This document shows, in pieces, positions 16,747 through 25,784 of a DNA stretch of 58,793 nt. This DNA comes from Candidatus Eiseniibacteriota bacterium. Its GTDB lineage: Bacteria; Eisenbacteria; RBG-16-71-46; JACRLI01. Under the pieces are notes generated by a model, which saw only the letters and a program-made list of their open reading frames with translations, was not told the DNA's origin and did no database searches. The stretch lies in contig JANXVU010000046.1 in NCBI GenBank assembly GCA_025351485.1, positions 1-58,793 of the forward strand. Reading direction: 5' to 3'. Position 1 is the stretch's first letter. The number at the start of each line of letters is the position of its first letter. Position numbers and translations under genes: made by a program.

Positions 16747-18495
16747 ATGTCCTTCCAAGCGCGGAGAGGCGCCTACCCGAGCCCAACGCTGCGGGCGCTT
16801 GGCGCCGCAGGGCGGCGCCTCGGCCCTTCGCGGTGGATCGGGATGGCGCTCGCGGCGCTGGCATTGGCGTGCTGGAGCGCCGCCTCTGCGGCGGCGCAGA
16901 GCGATGTCGCCGGTATATGGACGGGGGGGTTTGACGGCCCTCTCAACCGTGTTCCCATGATGGTCGTCCTGGAGCCACAGCCGGATAGCCTTCGCGGCGC
17001 GATGTTTTTCCTTCTTGAACAGGGCCGGCAATCCAAGGTCACTGGAGAGCTTCCGCGAAACGGCCGCGTGATGTTCGCTTCGGTCCGCGGCGCGGACACG
17101 CTCCGCTTTTTTGGCGTCCAGCACGCCGACACCATCCTGGGCACCATGACCGTTCGCGACCACCACGCCGATTTCCAGTTGGTCCGCTTCTACCAGATGG
17201 GATCGGAGCGCGTGGACAAGATGGTGGGGGACTATCGCGACGCGCACGGCGGCTACCTGGTGATCAAGCGCCTCGGTTCGCTGCTGCGCTACGAAGACTT
17301 CGGCACCGGGCGGTTCGGGCTGCTCTATCCTTCTTCCGACAGCACGGTCTTCGGTGGGCCTTCCTACCTGAGGTTCTATCCGACCGATGTCCGAATCAAT
17401 TTCCATTTCAGCCCATCCGGCGAGGTGAAGGGGTTGCGTGTTTCGGAGGGCTCCGACCCACCGCGCGAAGCCATCCGCGAAAAACACTACATCGAAGAGG
17501 ATGCGACCTTCCTGAACGACAAGCTCAAGCTGGCCGCCTCCCTCTTTACGCCGCTGGGCCCCGGCCCCCACCCGGCGATCGTGCTGGTCCACGGTTCGGG
17601 CCAGGGGGAACGGCGAGGGTTTGATGCCTATCCGAACCTGCTTGCCCTCCAGGGATTCGTGGTGCTGGCGCCGGATAAGCGCGGAACCGGGAAGTCGGCC
17701 AAGGGCGGCATATCACCGTCGTTCGAGGACTTCGCGGACGACGCGATCGCGGCGGTGCGCTATTTGAAATCCTTCCCCGGCGTGGACAGCGCCCGTATCG
17801 GCCTGGCGGGGTTCAGCCAGGGCGGCGGCTATGTGGCGCCCATCGCCGCTTCCAAGTCGAAAGACATCGCTTTCGTCGTGGATATCGGCGGCTCCAACGT
17901 GACTCCGGCCGAGGAAAACCTGTTCCAGAACGAATACTGGATGAAGCGCGCCGGGTTCGGCGACGAAGCGGTTGCCCGGGCCAATCAGCTGCAGATGTGC
18001 CTGCACGCCTACACCCGCCTGGGCGGGACGCACGACGAAGTCGTGGCGGCGCTCGATGCGGCGCGCGGCGAGCCGTGGTATTCCCTGACCAACCTTCCGG
18101 GCGACCCGGCCAACGAGCTGGCGCCCGAGCAGGGCATCAAGACCTCCTGGTGGCACCAGAACCTGGACCTGGACCGCATGCCCTTCTGGGAAAAGGTGAC
18201 CTGTCCGGTGCTGGCGCTCTACGGCGACAACGACGAGGTGAGCCCGGTGCGCGAGGGCATGGCGCGCTTGGAAAAGGCCCTCGCCGGTGGCTCCGGCCCG
18301 CGCCGCCGGATCGAGCTCCTTCCGAATGCGACCCACGCGATGTGGGAGACCAACCCCGAACACCCCGGCGATCCGGCATGGACTCGCCGGTATGCCCCGG
18401 AATTCCTGCCCAGGCTGGAGGAGTTCCTGGGGGGCTTCGTCGCCACCCCCCGCCCGGCCTGGGAGATCACCCGGGGGGAGGATTCCATCCGTTGA
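16747..18495 (+). CDS. Secreted alpha/beta hydrolase with N-terminal beta domain
   Basis: The ATG at 16747, two bases after the mfd stop, starts a 582-residue protein. A signal-like hydrophobic stretch (IGMALAALALACWSAASAAA) follows a longer basic N-terminus of about 30 residues. Residues about 55-240 form a beta-rich domain of unknown role. The alpha/beta hydrolase domain has VLVHGSGQGERRG (oxyanion region), nucleophile GFSQGG at about Ser356, acid YGDNDEV near 492 and His in NATHAMW near 528. Relatives are dienelactone hydrolase- or acyl-peptidase-like esterases; the substrate is not predictable. Confidence 0.85.
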   Translation: MSFQARRGAYPSPTLRALGAAGRRLGPSRWIGMALAALALACWSAASAAAQSDVAGIWTGGFDGPLNRVPMMVVLEPQPDSLRGAMFFLLEQGRQSKVTGELPRNGRVMFASVRGADTLRFFGVQHADTILGTMTVRDHHADFQLVRFYQMGSERVDKMVGDYRDAHGGYLVIKRLGSLLRYEDFGTGRFGLLYPSSDSTVFGGPSYLRFYPTDVRINFHFSPSGEVKGLRVSEGSDPPREAIREKHYIEEDATFLNDKLKLAASLFTPLGPGPHPAIVLVHGSGQGERRGFDAYPNLLALQGFVVLAPDKRGTGKSAKGGISPSFEDFADDAIAAVRYLKSFPGVDSARIGLAGFSQGGGYVAPIAASKSKDIAFVVDIGGSNVTPAEENLFQNEYWMKRAGFGDEAVARANQLQMCLHAYTRLGGTHDEVVAALDAARGEPWYSLTNLPGDPANELAPEQGIKTSWWHQNLDLDRMPFWEKVTCPVLALYGDNDEVSPVREGMARLEKALAGGSGPRRRIELLPNATHAMWETNPEHPGDPAWTRRYAPEFLPRLEEFLGGFVATPRPAWEITRGEDSIR

Positions 18496-18637
18496 CCCGC
18501 AGCCCGGAACGCCGGGCGCGCATTGGACATTCCGGTCCGGAGCGGATAGTCTCCGGCCGATCCACGGGCGCCCGTGAGCCGGCGAACTTCGCCCGGTCGG
18601 GCCGCGCCCACCACCCTAGAGATTGGACTTGCGGCAG

Positions 18638-20374
18638 ATGGCGTCTTATAACCCACAAACCACTATTTCACTTGGACTTAAGGCTTTTGCTCCGGCCCTC
18701 CTTGGCGCCCTGGTCGCGGCCCTGCTGGCCGGGTGCTCGCTGTTGCCCGACCGCCAGGTGGTGGCACGCGTCGGCAGCCGCACCCTGACCCTGAAACAGT
18801 ACGAGCAGCAGTTGGGAAAGATCGGGACCGGGATCACTCCCCCCGACTCCGTGCATCGCCGGCTGGTGGTGGACGACTGGGTGGACCGCTCCGAACTGGT
18901 GCTGGAAGCGCTGGGGAACAAGCTCGACACGCTAAGCACGCTGAAGTTGCGCGTGAATGCCATCTACCAGGAGGCCCTGAGCGAGGAGCTCTACCGGGTG
19001 GACGTGGGCTCCAAGATCAAGGTGACCGACGCGGACACCAAGGCGCTGTACGAGCGCCGCAAGGAGTCCCGCGTGCTGGCCCACATCCTGGTGCACTCTC
19101 CGGAGGATTCCAGGATCGTGGCCGACCTGCTGGCCAAGGGCACCCCTTTCGAGCAGGTCGCGGCGGAACACTCCATGGACCGCGCCACCGCGGTTCGAGG
19201 GGGCATCGTCGGCGAAGTCATGGCCGGCCAGCTTCCGGACGAGGTGGAAGAGCCGGTGTTCCAGGCCAAGGAAGGCGGGGTGACCGCGCCCATCAAGACT
19301 CCCAGCGGCTTCGAAGTCATCAAGGTGATCAAGATCAACAAGCAGACGCCGCCGGCCTACGAGGCGCAGAAGGCCGAACTGCAGCACATGGTGCAGCAGC
19401 GCATGGAGTATAAGCTGACCCGCGCCAAGATCGAAGAGGTCAAGGCCAAGCGCCAGTTCGTGATCCAGGATGCCGACATCCAGTCGTTCGTGCGCCGCTT
19501 CGCCGTGATGGCCCGCGACAGCGGGCACGCCGACCCGCGCTTCACGCCGACCGAGGAGTCCGCCCCGCTGGCGCGCTTCAAGGGCGGGCCGTACACGGTG
19601 GGAGAGCTGCTGCTGGACCTGCGCAGCGCGCCCGCGCAGTACCGCCCGGACCTGACCGACGTGGCGCCGGTGAAACAGTTCGTGGAGGGCCGGTGCACGC
19701 TGCGGCTGTTCGCCCTTGAAGCGAAGGACCGCGGCCTGGAGCGCTCCCCCGAGCTGGCCGCGCGCCTCCAGACCACCAAGGACAACCTGTTGGCGCAAGC
19801 GGCCGTGCAGAAGATCATGACCGCCGTGCCGATGCCGGACGACGGGGCTCTCGCGGCCCAGTACGAGGCGCACAAGGGCGAGTTCGTGAACGGCGGCCAG
19901 GCCGACGTGATGGAGATCGTCACCCCCAGCGCCCAGGACGCCGGCGAAGCCGCACGAGAGGCCCGCGCCAACATGGACTTTGCCGCGCTGCAGCGCCGCT
20001 ACTCCAAGCCCAACGCCGACGAGTCGCGCACCGGCGGCCGCTCGATCATCTATTTCGACGGCACCCACGCCGAGCTCGAGGATTCCCTGCGGATGAAGCA
20101 GCCGGGCGCGGTGGTGGGTCCGGTGTCGACCGGCGACCGCTTCACCGTGTTCCTGGTGCGGCGGGTGTACCCGCCGCTCAACACCTCGCTCGACCAGGCG
20201 CGCGACCAGCTCCGGCAGCGCGCGATGCGCGAAGCGCAGAGCAAGGCGCTCCAGGGGCACCTGGACGAACTGAAGAAGCGCGTCCCCCCGACCATCAACA
20301 ACGGCGTGATGATGAAAGCCAAGCCTGCCCCCCCCTCGAAAGACGGCCAGGCGGAAGGCAACGGCAATGCGTAA
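18638..20374 (+). CDS. Periplasmic parvulin-type peptidyl-prolyl isomerase, predicted lipoprotein
   Basis: The 578-residue protein carries a lipobox LLAGC (Cys33), so it is probably membrane-anchored. A SurA-N-like helical region is followed by a parvulin domain at about 135-235 (SRVLAHILVHS, GGIVGEVMAGQLP, VTAPIKTPSGFEVIKV). A second, weaker parvulin-like half lies at about 410-510 (GGRSIIYFDGTH, VVGPVSTGDRFTVFLV). It should help fold exported outer-membrane proteins. The start is uncertain: TTG at 18623 is in frame, but ATG at 18638 is preferred; neither has a good ribosome site. It is directly followed by a second parvulin gene. Confidence 0.85.
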   Translation: MASYNPQTTISLGLKAFAPALLGALVAALLAGCSLLPDRQVVARVGSRTLTLKQYEQQLGKIGTGITPPDSVHRRLVVDDWVDRSELVLEALGNKLDTLSTLKLRVNAIYQEALSEELYRVDVGSKIKVTDADTKALYERRKESRVLAHILVHSPEDSRIVADLLAKGTPFEQVAAEHSMDRATAVRGGIVGEVMAGQLPDEVEEPVFQAKEGGVTAPIKTPSGFEVIKVIKINKQTPPAYEAQKAELQHMVQQRMEYKLTRAKIEEVKAKRQFVIQDADIQSFVRRFAVMARDSGHADPRFTPTEESAPLARFKGGPYTVGELLLDLRSAPAQYRPDLTDVAPVKQFVEGRCTLRLFALEAKDRGLERSPELAARLQTTKDNLLAQAAVQKIMTAVPMPDDGALAAQYEAHKGEFVNGGQADVMEIVTPSAQDAGEAAREARANMDFAALQRRYSKPNADESRTGGRSIIYFDGTHAELEDSLRMKQPGAVVGPVSTGDRFTVFLVRRVYPPLNTSLDQARDQLRQRAMREAQSKALQGHLDELKKRVPPTINNGVMMKAKPAPPSKDGQAEGNGNA

Positions 20375-20390
20375 CCAGAAAGGAAGAACC

Positions 20391-21716
20391 ATGTCCGGTC
20401 GGATCATTCGCAACCTGGCCCTGCTGCTCCTTCTTGTGCCGGCTCTCGCGGCGGGCGCTCCCAAGCGCCCCGCCAAGCGCCCCGCGCATGTGGACGGCGT
20501 GGCCGCCCTGGTGGACTCGATCGCGGTCCTCAAGTCCGAGGTGAACGACCAGACCCAGATCCTGCTGCAGCAGCCCAACGTGGGCGTGGACGCCAAGAAC
20601 CCGGCGGCCCTGCTCAAGCTCCGCAACGACGTGCTCGACCGGATGGTCGAGGAAAAGGTCATCGCGGCCGAGGCGCACCGAGAGAACGTGCAAGCCGACC
20701 AAGGCGAAGTGGACCAACAGGTGGAGCAGGCGCTCAGCAGCGCCCGCCGCGCGCTGGGCTCGGAGGAAGCGTTCCAGGCGCAGCTCAAGCGCGAGGGGCT
20801 GGACGAGCCCGCCCTGCGCAAGCGCTACGAGAACGACTTCACCACCCAGGTCATGGCCCGCAAGCTGGTGCAGCGCGAGGTGCAATCCAAGGTCAGCGCC
20901 GACTCCAACGACGCGCGCGCCTACTACGAAAAGCACCGCGCCGAGCTGCCCAAGCGCCCGGTCACCTACAAGCTCTCCGCCATCCTGTTCCAGGTCAGGG
21001 CCAGCGAGGTGATGAAGGCCAAGGTGAAGGATAAGGCCCTCGGGGTGCTGGCCCGCATCAAGGCCGGCGAGGACTTCAGTAAGATGGCCACGCTCTTCTC
21101 CGACGACCCCAGCGCGCGCAACGGCGGAGAGCTGCCGTGGTTCACCAAGGGCCAGCTGGACACCAGCTTCGAGAAGGCGGCCTTCGCGCTCAAGCCGGGG
21201 CAGATCAGCGACGTGGTGGAGTCGCGGTTCGGCTTCCACGTGATCCGCCTGGACTCGCTCGCCGGGGACCGCATCAAGACCCGGCATGTGCTGCTCATGG
21301 TGGTGCCGGATTCCTCCGACACCGCCGCCACGGCGGCGCGCGCCGCCGCGGTGCGTTCGCGTTCGGTCGCCGGGGAGGACTTCGCCAAGCTGGCCGCGCA
21401 GTTCTCGGACGACGCGGTGACCGCCAAGAACGGCGGCCAACTGGAGGACACCGATCTTTCGGAAGGCTTCTCTCCGGAGATCGCCCAGATCATCAAGGAC
21501 ATGGTGCCGTCCCAGATCTCCAGCGTGCTCAAATCCAACTCGGGCCTGGTCATCTTCCGGCTCCGGGCCAAGGAAAACGAGCGCGCCTACGATTACCCGG
21601 AGATCGCCACGCAACTGGAGAATCTGGCCAAGGGCGAGAAAACCAAGGTGGAGTACGACAAGTGGGTCGCGGGGCTCAAGAAGAAGCACCGCGTGAAGAT
21701 CACCTACTTCAAGTAG
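20391..21716 (+). CDS. SurA-like periplasmic peptidyl-prolyl isomerase
   Basis: The ATG at 20391 follows AAGGAAG and starts a signal peptide (ALLLLLVPALAAGA) in a 441-residue protein; an ATG at 20367 is also in frame and overlaps the previous stop. The layout matches SurA: N-terminal helical chaperone module (about 30-180), parvulin domain 1 (YKLSAILFQV to FGFHVIRLDS) and parvulin domain 2 (KTRHVLLMVVP to NSGLVIFRLR), then a short C-terminal helix. SurA escorts beta-barrel proteins to the BAM complex. It differs from the neighbouring parvulin in lacking a lipobox, so the pair gives one soluble and one anchored foldase. Confidence 0.9.
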   Translation: MSGRIIRNLALLLLLVPALAAGAPKRPAKRPAHVDGVAALVDSIAVLKSEVNDQTQILLQQPNVGVDAKNPAALLKLRNDVLDRMVEEKVIAAEAHRENVQADQGEVDQQVEQALSSARRALGSEEAFQAQLKREGLDEPALRKRYENDFTTQVMARKLVQREVQSKVSADSNDARAYYEKHRAELPKRPVTYKLSAILFQVRASEVMKAKVKDKALGVLARIKAGEDFSKMATLFSDDPSARNGGELPWFTKGQLDTSFEKAAFALKPGQISDVVESRFGFHVIRLDSLAGDRIKTRHVLLMVVPDSSDTAATAARAAAVRSRSVAGEDFAKLAAQFSDDAVTAKNGGQLEDTDLSEGFSPEIAQIIKDMVPSQISSVLKSNSGLVIFRLRAKENERAYDYPEIATQLENLAKGEKTKVEYDKWVAGLKKKHRVKITYFK

Positions 21717-21718
21717 CC

Positions 21719-21976
21719 ATGTCCGAAGAACCGCGGCTGGATGTCCTGCTGCACTGGCTGTGCGTGAGCAAGTCGCGCTCCCAGGCCGCCCACTGGTGCC
21801 GGGAGGGCAAGGTTTTCGTGGACGGCACGCTGGCAAAACCAAGCGTGATTCTCAAGGCCGGCCAGAAGCTGGAGATCCGTGCCATGGAGCATCCGCTGCG
21901 CCTGGAGATCCTCGAGATCCCCAGGCGGGCGGTGTCCCGGGCGCAGCGCGAGAAGTTCATGAAGCTGCTATCCTGA
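21719..21976 (+). CDS. Small S4-domain RNA-binding protein (Hsp15-like)
   Basis: This 85-residue ORF starts 2 bp after the surA-like stop. Residues 6-60 form an S4 RNA-binding domain (RLDVLLHWLCVSKSRSQAA, EGKVFVDG, KPSVILKAGQKLEI). Hsp15 and YaaA/YlmH-like S4 proteins that rescue 50S subunits or bind rRNA have the same core; this one is shorter than the usual 130-residue Hsp15 and lacks its long basic tail. It ends RAQREKFMKLL. Confidence 0.85.
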   Translation: MSEEPRLDVLLHWLCVSKSRSQAAHWCREGKVFVDGTLAKPSVILKAGQKLEIRAMEHPLRLEILEIPRRAVSRAQREKFMKLLS

Positions 21977-22060
21977 GGAACAAGTAGCGCGCCGCCGGGG
22001 ACCGCCCGGCGCAGCCCCGCGGAACCCGATCGCCACGGAAGGCGGTAGGCCGACTTGAAA

Positions 22061-23077
22061 ATGCCTCGCAGCAAGAAACTTCCGGTCGCGCCGCGCGCCG
22101 CGCTGGCGCTGACCATGGGAGATCCCGCCGGGATCGGCCCGGAGATCGTGCTCAAGGCGCTCGCCGCGCCGGGGGCCCTGCGTGGCCGTTCGCTCGTGGT
22201 GGTGGGCGACCGCGCCTGCCTGGCCGCGGCCGCCCGGCGACTCAAGATCAAATTCCAACTCGCCGACTGGCTTCCCGGTATGTCTCTGCCGCGCTCCGGC
22301 GCGGTCTTCCTGCAGGCGTCCCGCCCGGAGCCGCGCGTGCCGGGTCCCGGAAAGTGCGACGCGCGAAGCGGGCGGTTCGCGATGGACGCCATCCTGGCCG
22401 CCGCCGCGCTGTGCAACGGTGGCGACGTGGCCGGAATGGTTACCGCGCCTGTCCACAAGGACGCCCTGGTGGCCGCCGGCGCCCCCTTCCCCGGCCACAC
22501 CGAATGGCTGGCGGAGCTGGCCGGCGCGCGGAGCCACGCCATGCTGTTCGTGGGAGAAAAGCTCCGCGTGGCCCTGGCCACCATCCATGTTCCGCTCAAG
22601 GACGTCCCCAGGAAGCTTACCGCCCGCGGAATCTGCGAGGTCACTTCCCTGGCCCACGCCGAGCTGCGCGCATCTCTGGGCATTCGAAAGCCACGGATCG
22701 CGGTGGCGGGCCTCAACCCCCATGCGGGTGAAGGCGGACTGCTCGGCAAGGAAGATGCCCGGGTGATCGCGCCGGCCGTGAATCGGCTTCGCGCGGCGGG
22801 CTTCGATGTGACCGGACCGCACCCCGGCGACACCATTTTCCGGCGAGCCCTGGAGGGCCGTTACGATCTGGTGGTGGCCATGTATCACGACCAGGGCCTG
22901 GGGCCCATCAAGACATTGGAAGGCTTTCGCGCGGTGAACGTCACCCTGGGGCTGCCGTGGATCCGCACCTCCGTGGACCACGGCACGGCGGAAGACATTG
23001 CGGGCCGGGGCGTGGCCTCACCCGAAAGCATGCTGTCGGCCCTCCGGCTGGCGGTTCAAATGGCGGAACGGCGATGA
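22061..23077 (+). CDS. pdxA: 4-hydroxythreonine-4-phosphate dehydrogenase PdxA
   Basis: The enzyme oxidises 4-phosphohydroxy-L-threonine in the DXP-dependent pyridoxal phosphate pathway, with NAD and a divalent metal. The 338-residue product has TMGDPAGIGPEI near the start, the metal-ligand His in FPGHTEWLAEL, the GLNPHAGEGGLLG loop and the C-terminal block VAMYHDQGLGPIKTL with SVDHGTAEDIAG. ATG at 22061 is preferred; TTG at 22055 is an in-frame alternative. The stop overlaps the ftsE start (ATGA), tying a vitamin gene to the division genes. Confidence 0.95.
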   Translation: MPRSKKLPVAPRAALALTMGDPAGIGPEIVLKALAAPGALRGRSLVVVGDRACLAAAARRLKIKFQLADWLPGMSLPRSGAVFLQASRPEPRVPGPGKCDARSGRFAMDAILAAAALCNGGDVAGMVTAPVHKDALVAAGAPFPGHTEWLAELAGARSHAMLFVGEKLRVALATIHVPLKDVPRKLTARGICEVTSLAHAELRASLGIRKPRIAVAGLNPHAGEGGLLGKEDARVIAPAVNRLRAAGFDVTGPHPGDTIFRRALEGRYDLVVAMYHDQGLGPIKTLEGFRAVNVTLGLPWIRTSVDHGTAEDIAGRGVASPESMLSALRLAVQMAERR

Positions 23078-23727
23078 TCGAATTTCACCACGTGACCAAG
23101 AAATACGACGACGAAGTGGCGCTCGACGATTGCTCGCTCAAGATCGCCCAGGGCGAGATGCTGGTGTTGCTGGGCGCGAGCGGCACCGGCAAGAGCACCT
23201 TCCTCAAGATGATCTCCTTCGAGGACCGTCCCACCTCCGGCGAAGTGGTGGTGGGCGCCTATCGCAGCGGCACCGCGAAGGACGCCCAGGTGCGGCAGCT
23301 GCGGCGCTCGCTGGGGATCGTCCACCAGGAATTCAAGCTTCTTCAAGACCGCAGCGTGTTCGAAAACGTGGCCTTGCCGCTCCGGGTGGCCGGGTTGAAC
23401 CGCAAGGATATCCACGCGCGGGTCGAGGAGGCGCTGGAGCGCGTGGAGATCCCGCGCATGGGCGCCAAGATGCCCGGCCAGCTCTCCGGCGGCCAGCGGC
23501 AGCGCGTGGCCGTGGCGCGGGCGCTGGTGAACAAGCCCACCGTGCTGCTCGCGGACGAGCCCACCGGCAACCTGGACCATGAAATGTCCGTGCGCATCGT
23601 CCGCATCTTCCGGGAGCTGTGCGCCTCGGGAACCGCCGTGGTGCTGGCCACCTACGACCTGAACCTTATCCAGCCCGAGGACCGCGTGGTCCGGCTGGAA
23701 GGCGGACGCATGAAGGAGGGCCGGTGA
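23074..23727 (+). CDS. ftsE: Cell-division ATP-binding protein FtsE
   Basis: The 217-residue ATPase has Walker [10 protein letters not shown] (about 35-43), Q-loop [10 protein letters not shown], signature [15 protein letters not shown] and Walker [12 protein letters not shown]. The short form without extra domains, followed by ftsX and an envC-like gene in overlapping frames, identifies it as FtsE. FtsEX transmits ATP hydrolysis through the inner membrane to a periplasmic activator of septal murein amidases. It shares ATGA with pdxA and GTGA with ftsX. Confidence 0.95.
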   Translation: MIEFHHVTKKYDDEVALDDCSLKIAQGEMLVLLGASGTGKSTFLKMISFEDRPTSGEVVVGAYRSGTAKDAQVRQLRRSLGIVHQEFKLLQDRSVFENVALPLRVAGLNRKDIHARVEEALERVEIPRMGAKMPGQLSGGQRQRVAVARALVNKPTVLLADEPTGNLDHEMSVRIVRIFRELCASGTAVVLATYDLNLIQPEDRVVRLEGGRMKEGR

Positions 23728-24593
23728 GACTGAGCTTCTACATCGCCGAGGCCTGGCGGGGTCTCAAAAGGGCCCCCGGCGTGGCGCTGGCCTCCGCGTT
23801 CTCCCTGTTCGCCGCCTGGGTGGTGCTGGCCGGGACGGCCGATGCGCTCTACAACGGCTGGCGTTTCGTGAACGCCGCCAACGCCCGCAAGGAACTGATC
23901 GTGCTGATGAAGGACCGATCCGGCGCGGAGGAAGATTCCACCCTGGGCGCAAGGTTGAAGGCGCTCGATGAAGTGGGCTCGATCACCTACGTGTCGCGCG
24001 ACTCGTCGTGGGCCCAGCTCACCCGCGAACTCGGCGCCGAGCCCTCCATGCTGGAGGCGGTGGGCGCCAATCCGCTCCCGGCGTCCTGGCGGGTCTCGCT
24101 CAAGCCCGAATTGCGCGACGCCGTGCATCTCAAGCGGCTTGCCGAAACCGTGCGGCAGTATCCCGAGGTGCAGGACGCGCTCACCGGAGGGGAATGGGTG
24201 GACAAGCTGGAAGCCTGGGTCCGCAAGCTGACCTGGGTCGGCTTTGGGTTCGGGGGCGCCGTGGCCCTGGGAGTGGTGGTGCTGGTGATGCTCACCATCC
24301 GGCTTTCCATCATGGTGCGCTCGGACGTGCTCCGGGTGCTGCGGCTGCTGGGCGCGGGGGAGTGGTTCGTGCGCATGCCGTTCGTGTTCGAAGGGCTGAT
24401 CCTGGCATGCGCCACTTCGATCCTCGCGCTGGTCGCGGTGGAAGGCGCCTCGCGCCTGCTGGCCGGCCGGTGGAGCGACTGGGCCGGCATGCCGCTTGGG
24501 CTGGACCTGGCGTTCCTGGCGCTGGCCCTGGTGCTGGGCGCCGTGGGAAGCCTTGCCGGTTCTGCCGCCGTGGGCCGCCGGGAAAGCGCCTGA
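23724..24593 (+). CDS. ftsX: Cell-division protein FtsX (permease-like)
   Basis: The GTG start overlaps the ftsE stop. The 289-residue protein has the FtsX topology: N-terminal membrane helix (VALASAFSLFAAWVVLAGTA), an extracytoplasmic domain of about 130 residues (SIMYVS-like ITYVSRDSSW, then EWVDKLEAWV) and three C-terminal helices (VALGVVVLVMLTIRL, FEGLILACATSILALVAV, LALALVLGAVGSLAG). The loop should contact the EnvC-like protein encoded next; the stop overlaps its start (TGATG). Confidence 0.93.
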   Translation: MRLSFYIAEAWRGLKRAPGVALASAFSLFAAWVVLAGTADALYNGWRFVNAANARKELIVLMKDRSGAEEDSTLGARLKALDEVGSITYVSRDSSWAQLTRELGAEPSMLEAVGANPLPASWRVSLKPELRDAVHLKRLAETVRQYPEVQDALTGGEWVDKLEAWVRKLTWVGFGFGGAVALGVVVLVMLTIRLSIMVRSDVLRVLRLLGAGEWFVRMPFVFEGLILACATSILALVAVEGASRLLAGRWSDWAGMPLGLDLAFLALALVLGAVGSLAGSAAVGRRESA

Positions 24594-25774
24594 TGTTCCG
24601 CGGCATCCTCCCGCGGCGCGCCGCGGTAGCGCTGCTGGTGGCCGGGCTCCTTGCCGCGGCCATGCCCGTGCGGGCCCAGGAGGACCAGAAGAACAAGCTG
24701 CAGAGCATCCAGCAGGAGGCGCAGAAGAAGCGGGACGCCGCCCAGAAGCTCCAGAAGCAGGAGAAGAACGTCCTGCACCAGCTGCGGCAGACGGAAATCA
24801 ATCTCTCAAACGCGCGCCGGCAGGTGCAGCGCTACACCGAGCGCGAGACCAAGCTATCCCGCGAGATCGGCGTGGTGGAGCGGGATCTTTCCCACACCCG
24901 CAGCGCCCGCACCATGACCCAGGGGCAGCTGGCGCGACGCCTGAAGTCGGCCTACCACTTCCGCCGCGACCACGAACTCGAGTTCCTGCTTTCCTCGCGC
25001 TCCTTTGCCGACCTGGACCTGCGCCTTCGGTGGGTCGGGCTGATCGCGGGCCGGGACGAGCACATGGTGGAACGGCTGGGAGTGCAGGCCGACAGCATCA
25101 GCATCGCCAGGACCGTCCTGCAGCAGAAGAAGACCGAGATCGAGCAGGTCCGCGCCCAGAAGCAGACCGAGCAGAAGAAGATGGAAGGGCTGCGCGCCGA
25201 CCGCAAAAACGCGCTGCAGCGCATCCAGACCCAGAAGCTGGCCTACGAGGCCGCGGCCGCCGAGCTGGAGCGCTCCGCCAGGAAGATCCAGGCCATCCTG
25301 GCCGAGCTGGAGCGGCGCCAGAAGGAAGAAGAGCGCCGCCGCGGACCGGCCGGACCGCGGCTACCGGAGGGTCAGTTCGCGCACGGGCGCGGGTCGCTGC
25401 CGTGGCCGGCGCATGGTCCGGTGATCGAAACGTTCGGCGAGCACCGCCATCCTAAGTTCGGCACGCTCACCTACAACAACGGGATCGACATCCAGGCCCC
25501 CGAAGGAACAGAGATCCATTCGGTGGACGCCGGGGAAGCGGTGTTCGTGGATTGGATCGACGGCTACGGCCAGACCATCATGGTCCAGCACGGCAACGGC
25601 TTCGTGACCCTGTACGGGCACTGCAGTTCGGTGGGCGTCACGGTGGGCCAGCGGGTCACTTCGGGCCAGGTCATCGGCCGGGTGGGCGACACCGGTTCGC
25701 TCAACGGGAACGCCCTGCACTTTGAAATCCGCAAGGGCAAGTCGGCGCTGGATCCGATGGACTGGCTGCGCTAG
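24593..25774 (+). CDS. envC: EnvC-like murein hydrolase activator with degenerate LytM domain
   Basis: The 393-residue protein has a signal peptide (VALLVAGLLAAAMPVRAQ), a long coiled-coil region at about 30-255 rich in Gln, Lys and Arg, and a C-terminal LytM/M23 domain (GNGFVTLYGHCSSVGVTVGQ). Of the usual M23 zinc ligands, the first His is Asn (NNGIDIQAP) and the first His of the HxH motif is Ala (NALHFEI). It therefore probably does not cleave peptidoglycan, just like E. coli EnvC, which activates amidases under FtsEX control. It completes the ftsE-ftsX-envC operon. No amidase gene is in the window. Confidence 0.9.
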   Translation: MFRGILPRRAAVALLVAGLLAAAMPVRAQEDQKNKLQSIQQEAQKKRDAAQKLQKQEKNVLHQLRQTEINLSNARRQVQRYTERETKLSREIGVVERDLSHTRSARTMTQGQLARRLKSAYHFRRDHELEFLLSSRSFADLDLRLRWVGLIAGRDEHMVERLGVQADSISIARTVLQQKKTEIEQVRAQKQTEQKKMEGLRADRKNALQRIQTQKLAYEAAAAELERSARKIQAILAELERRQKEEERRRGPAGPRLPEGQFAHGRGSLPWPAHGPVIETFGEHRHPKFGTLTYNNGIDIQAPEGTEIHSVDAGEAVFVDWIDGYGQTIMVQHGNGFVTLYGHCSSVGVTVGQRVTSGQVIGRVGDTGSLNGNALHFEIRKGKSALDPMDWLR

Positions 25775-25784
25775 GGCCGCCGCC

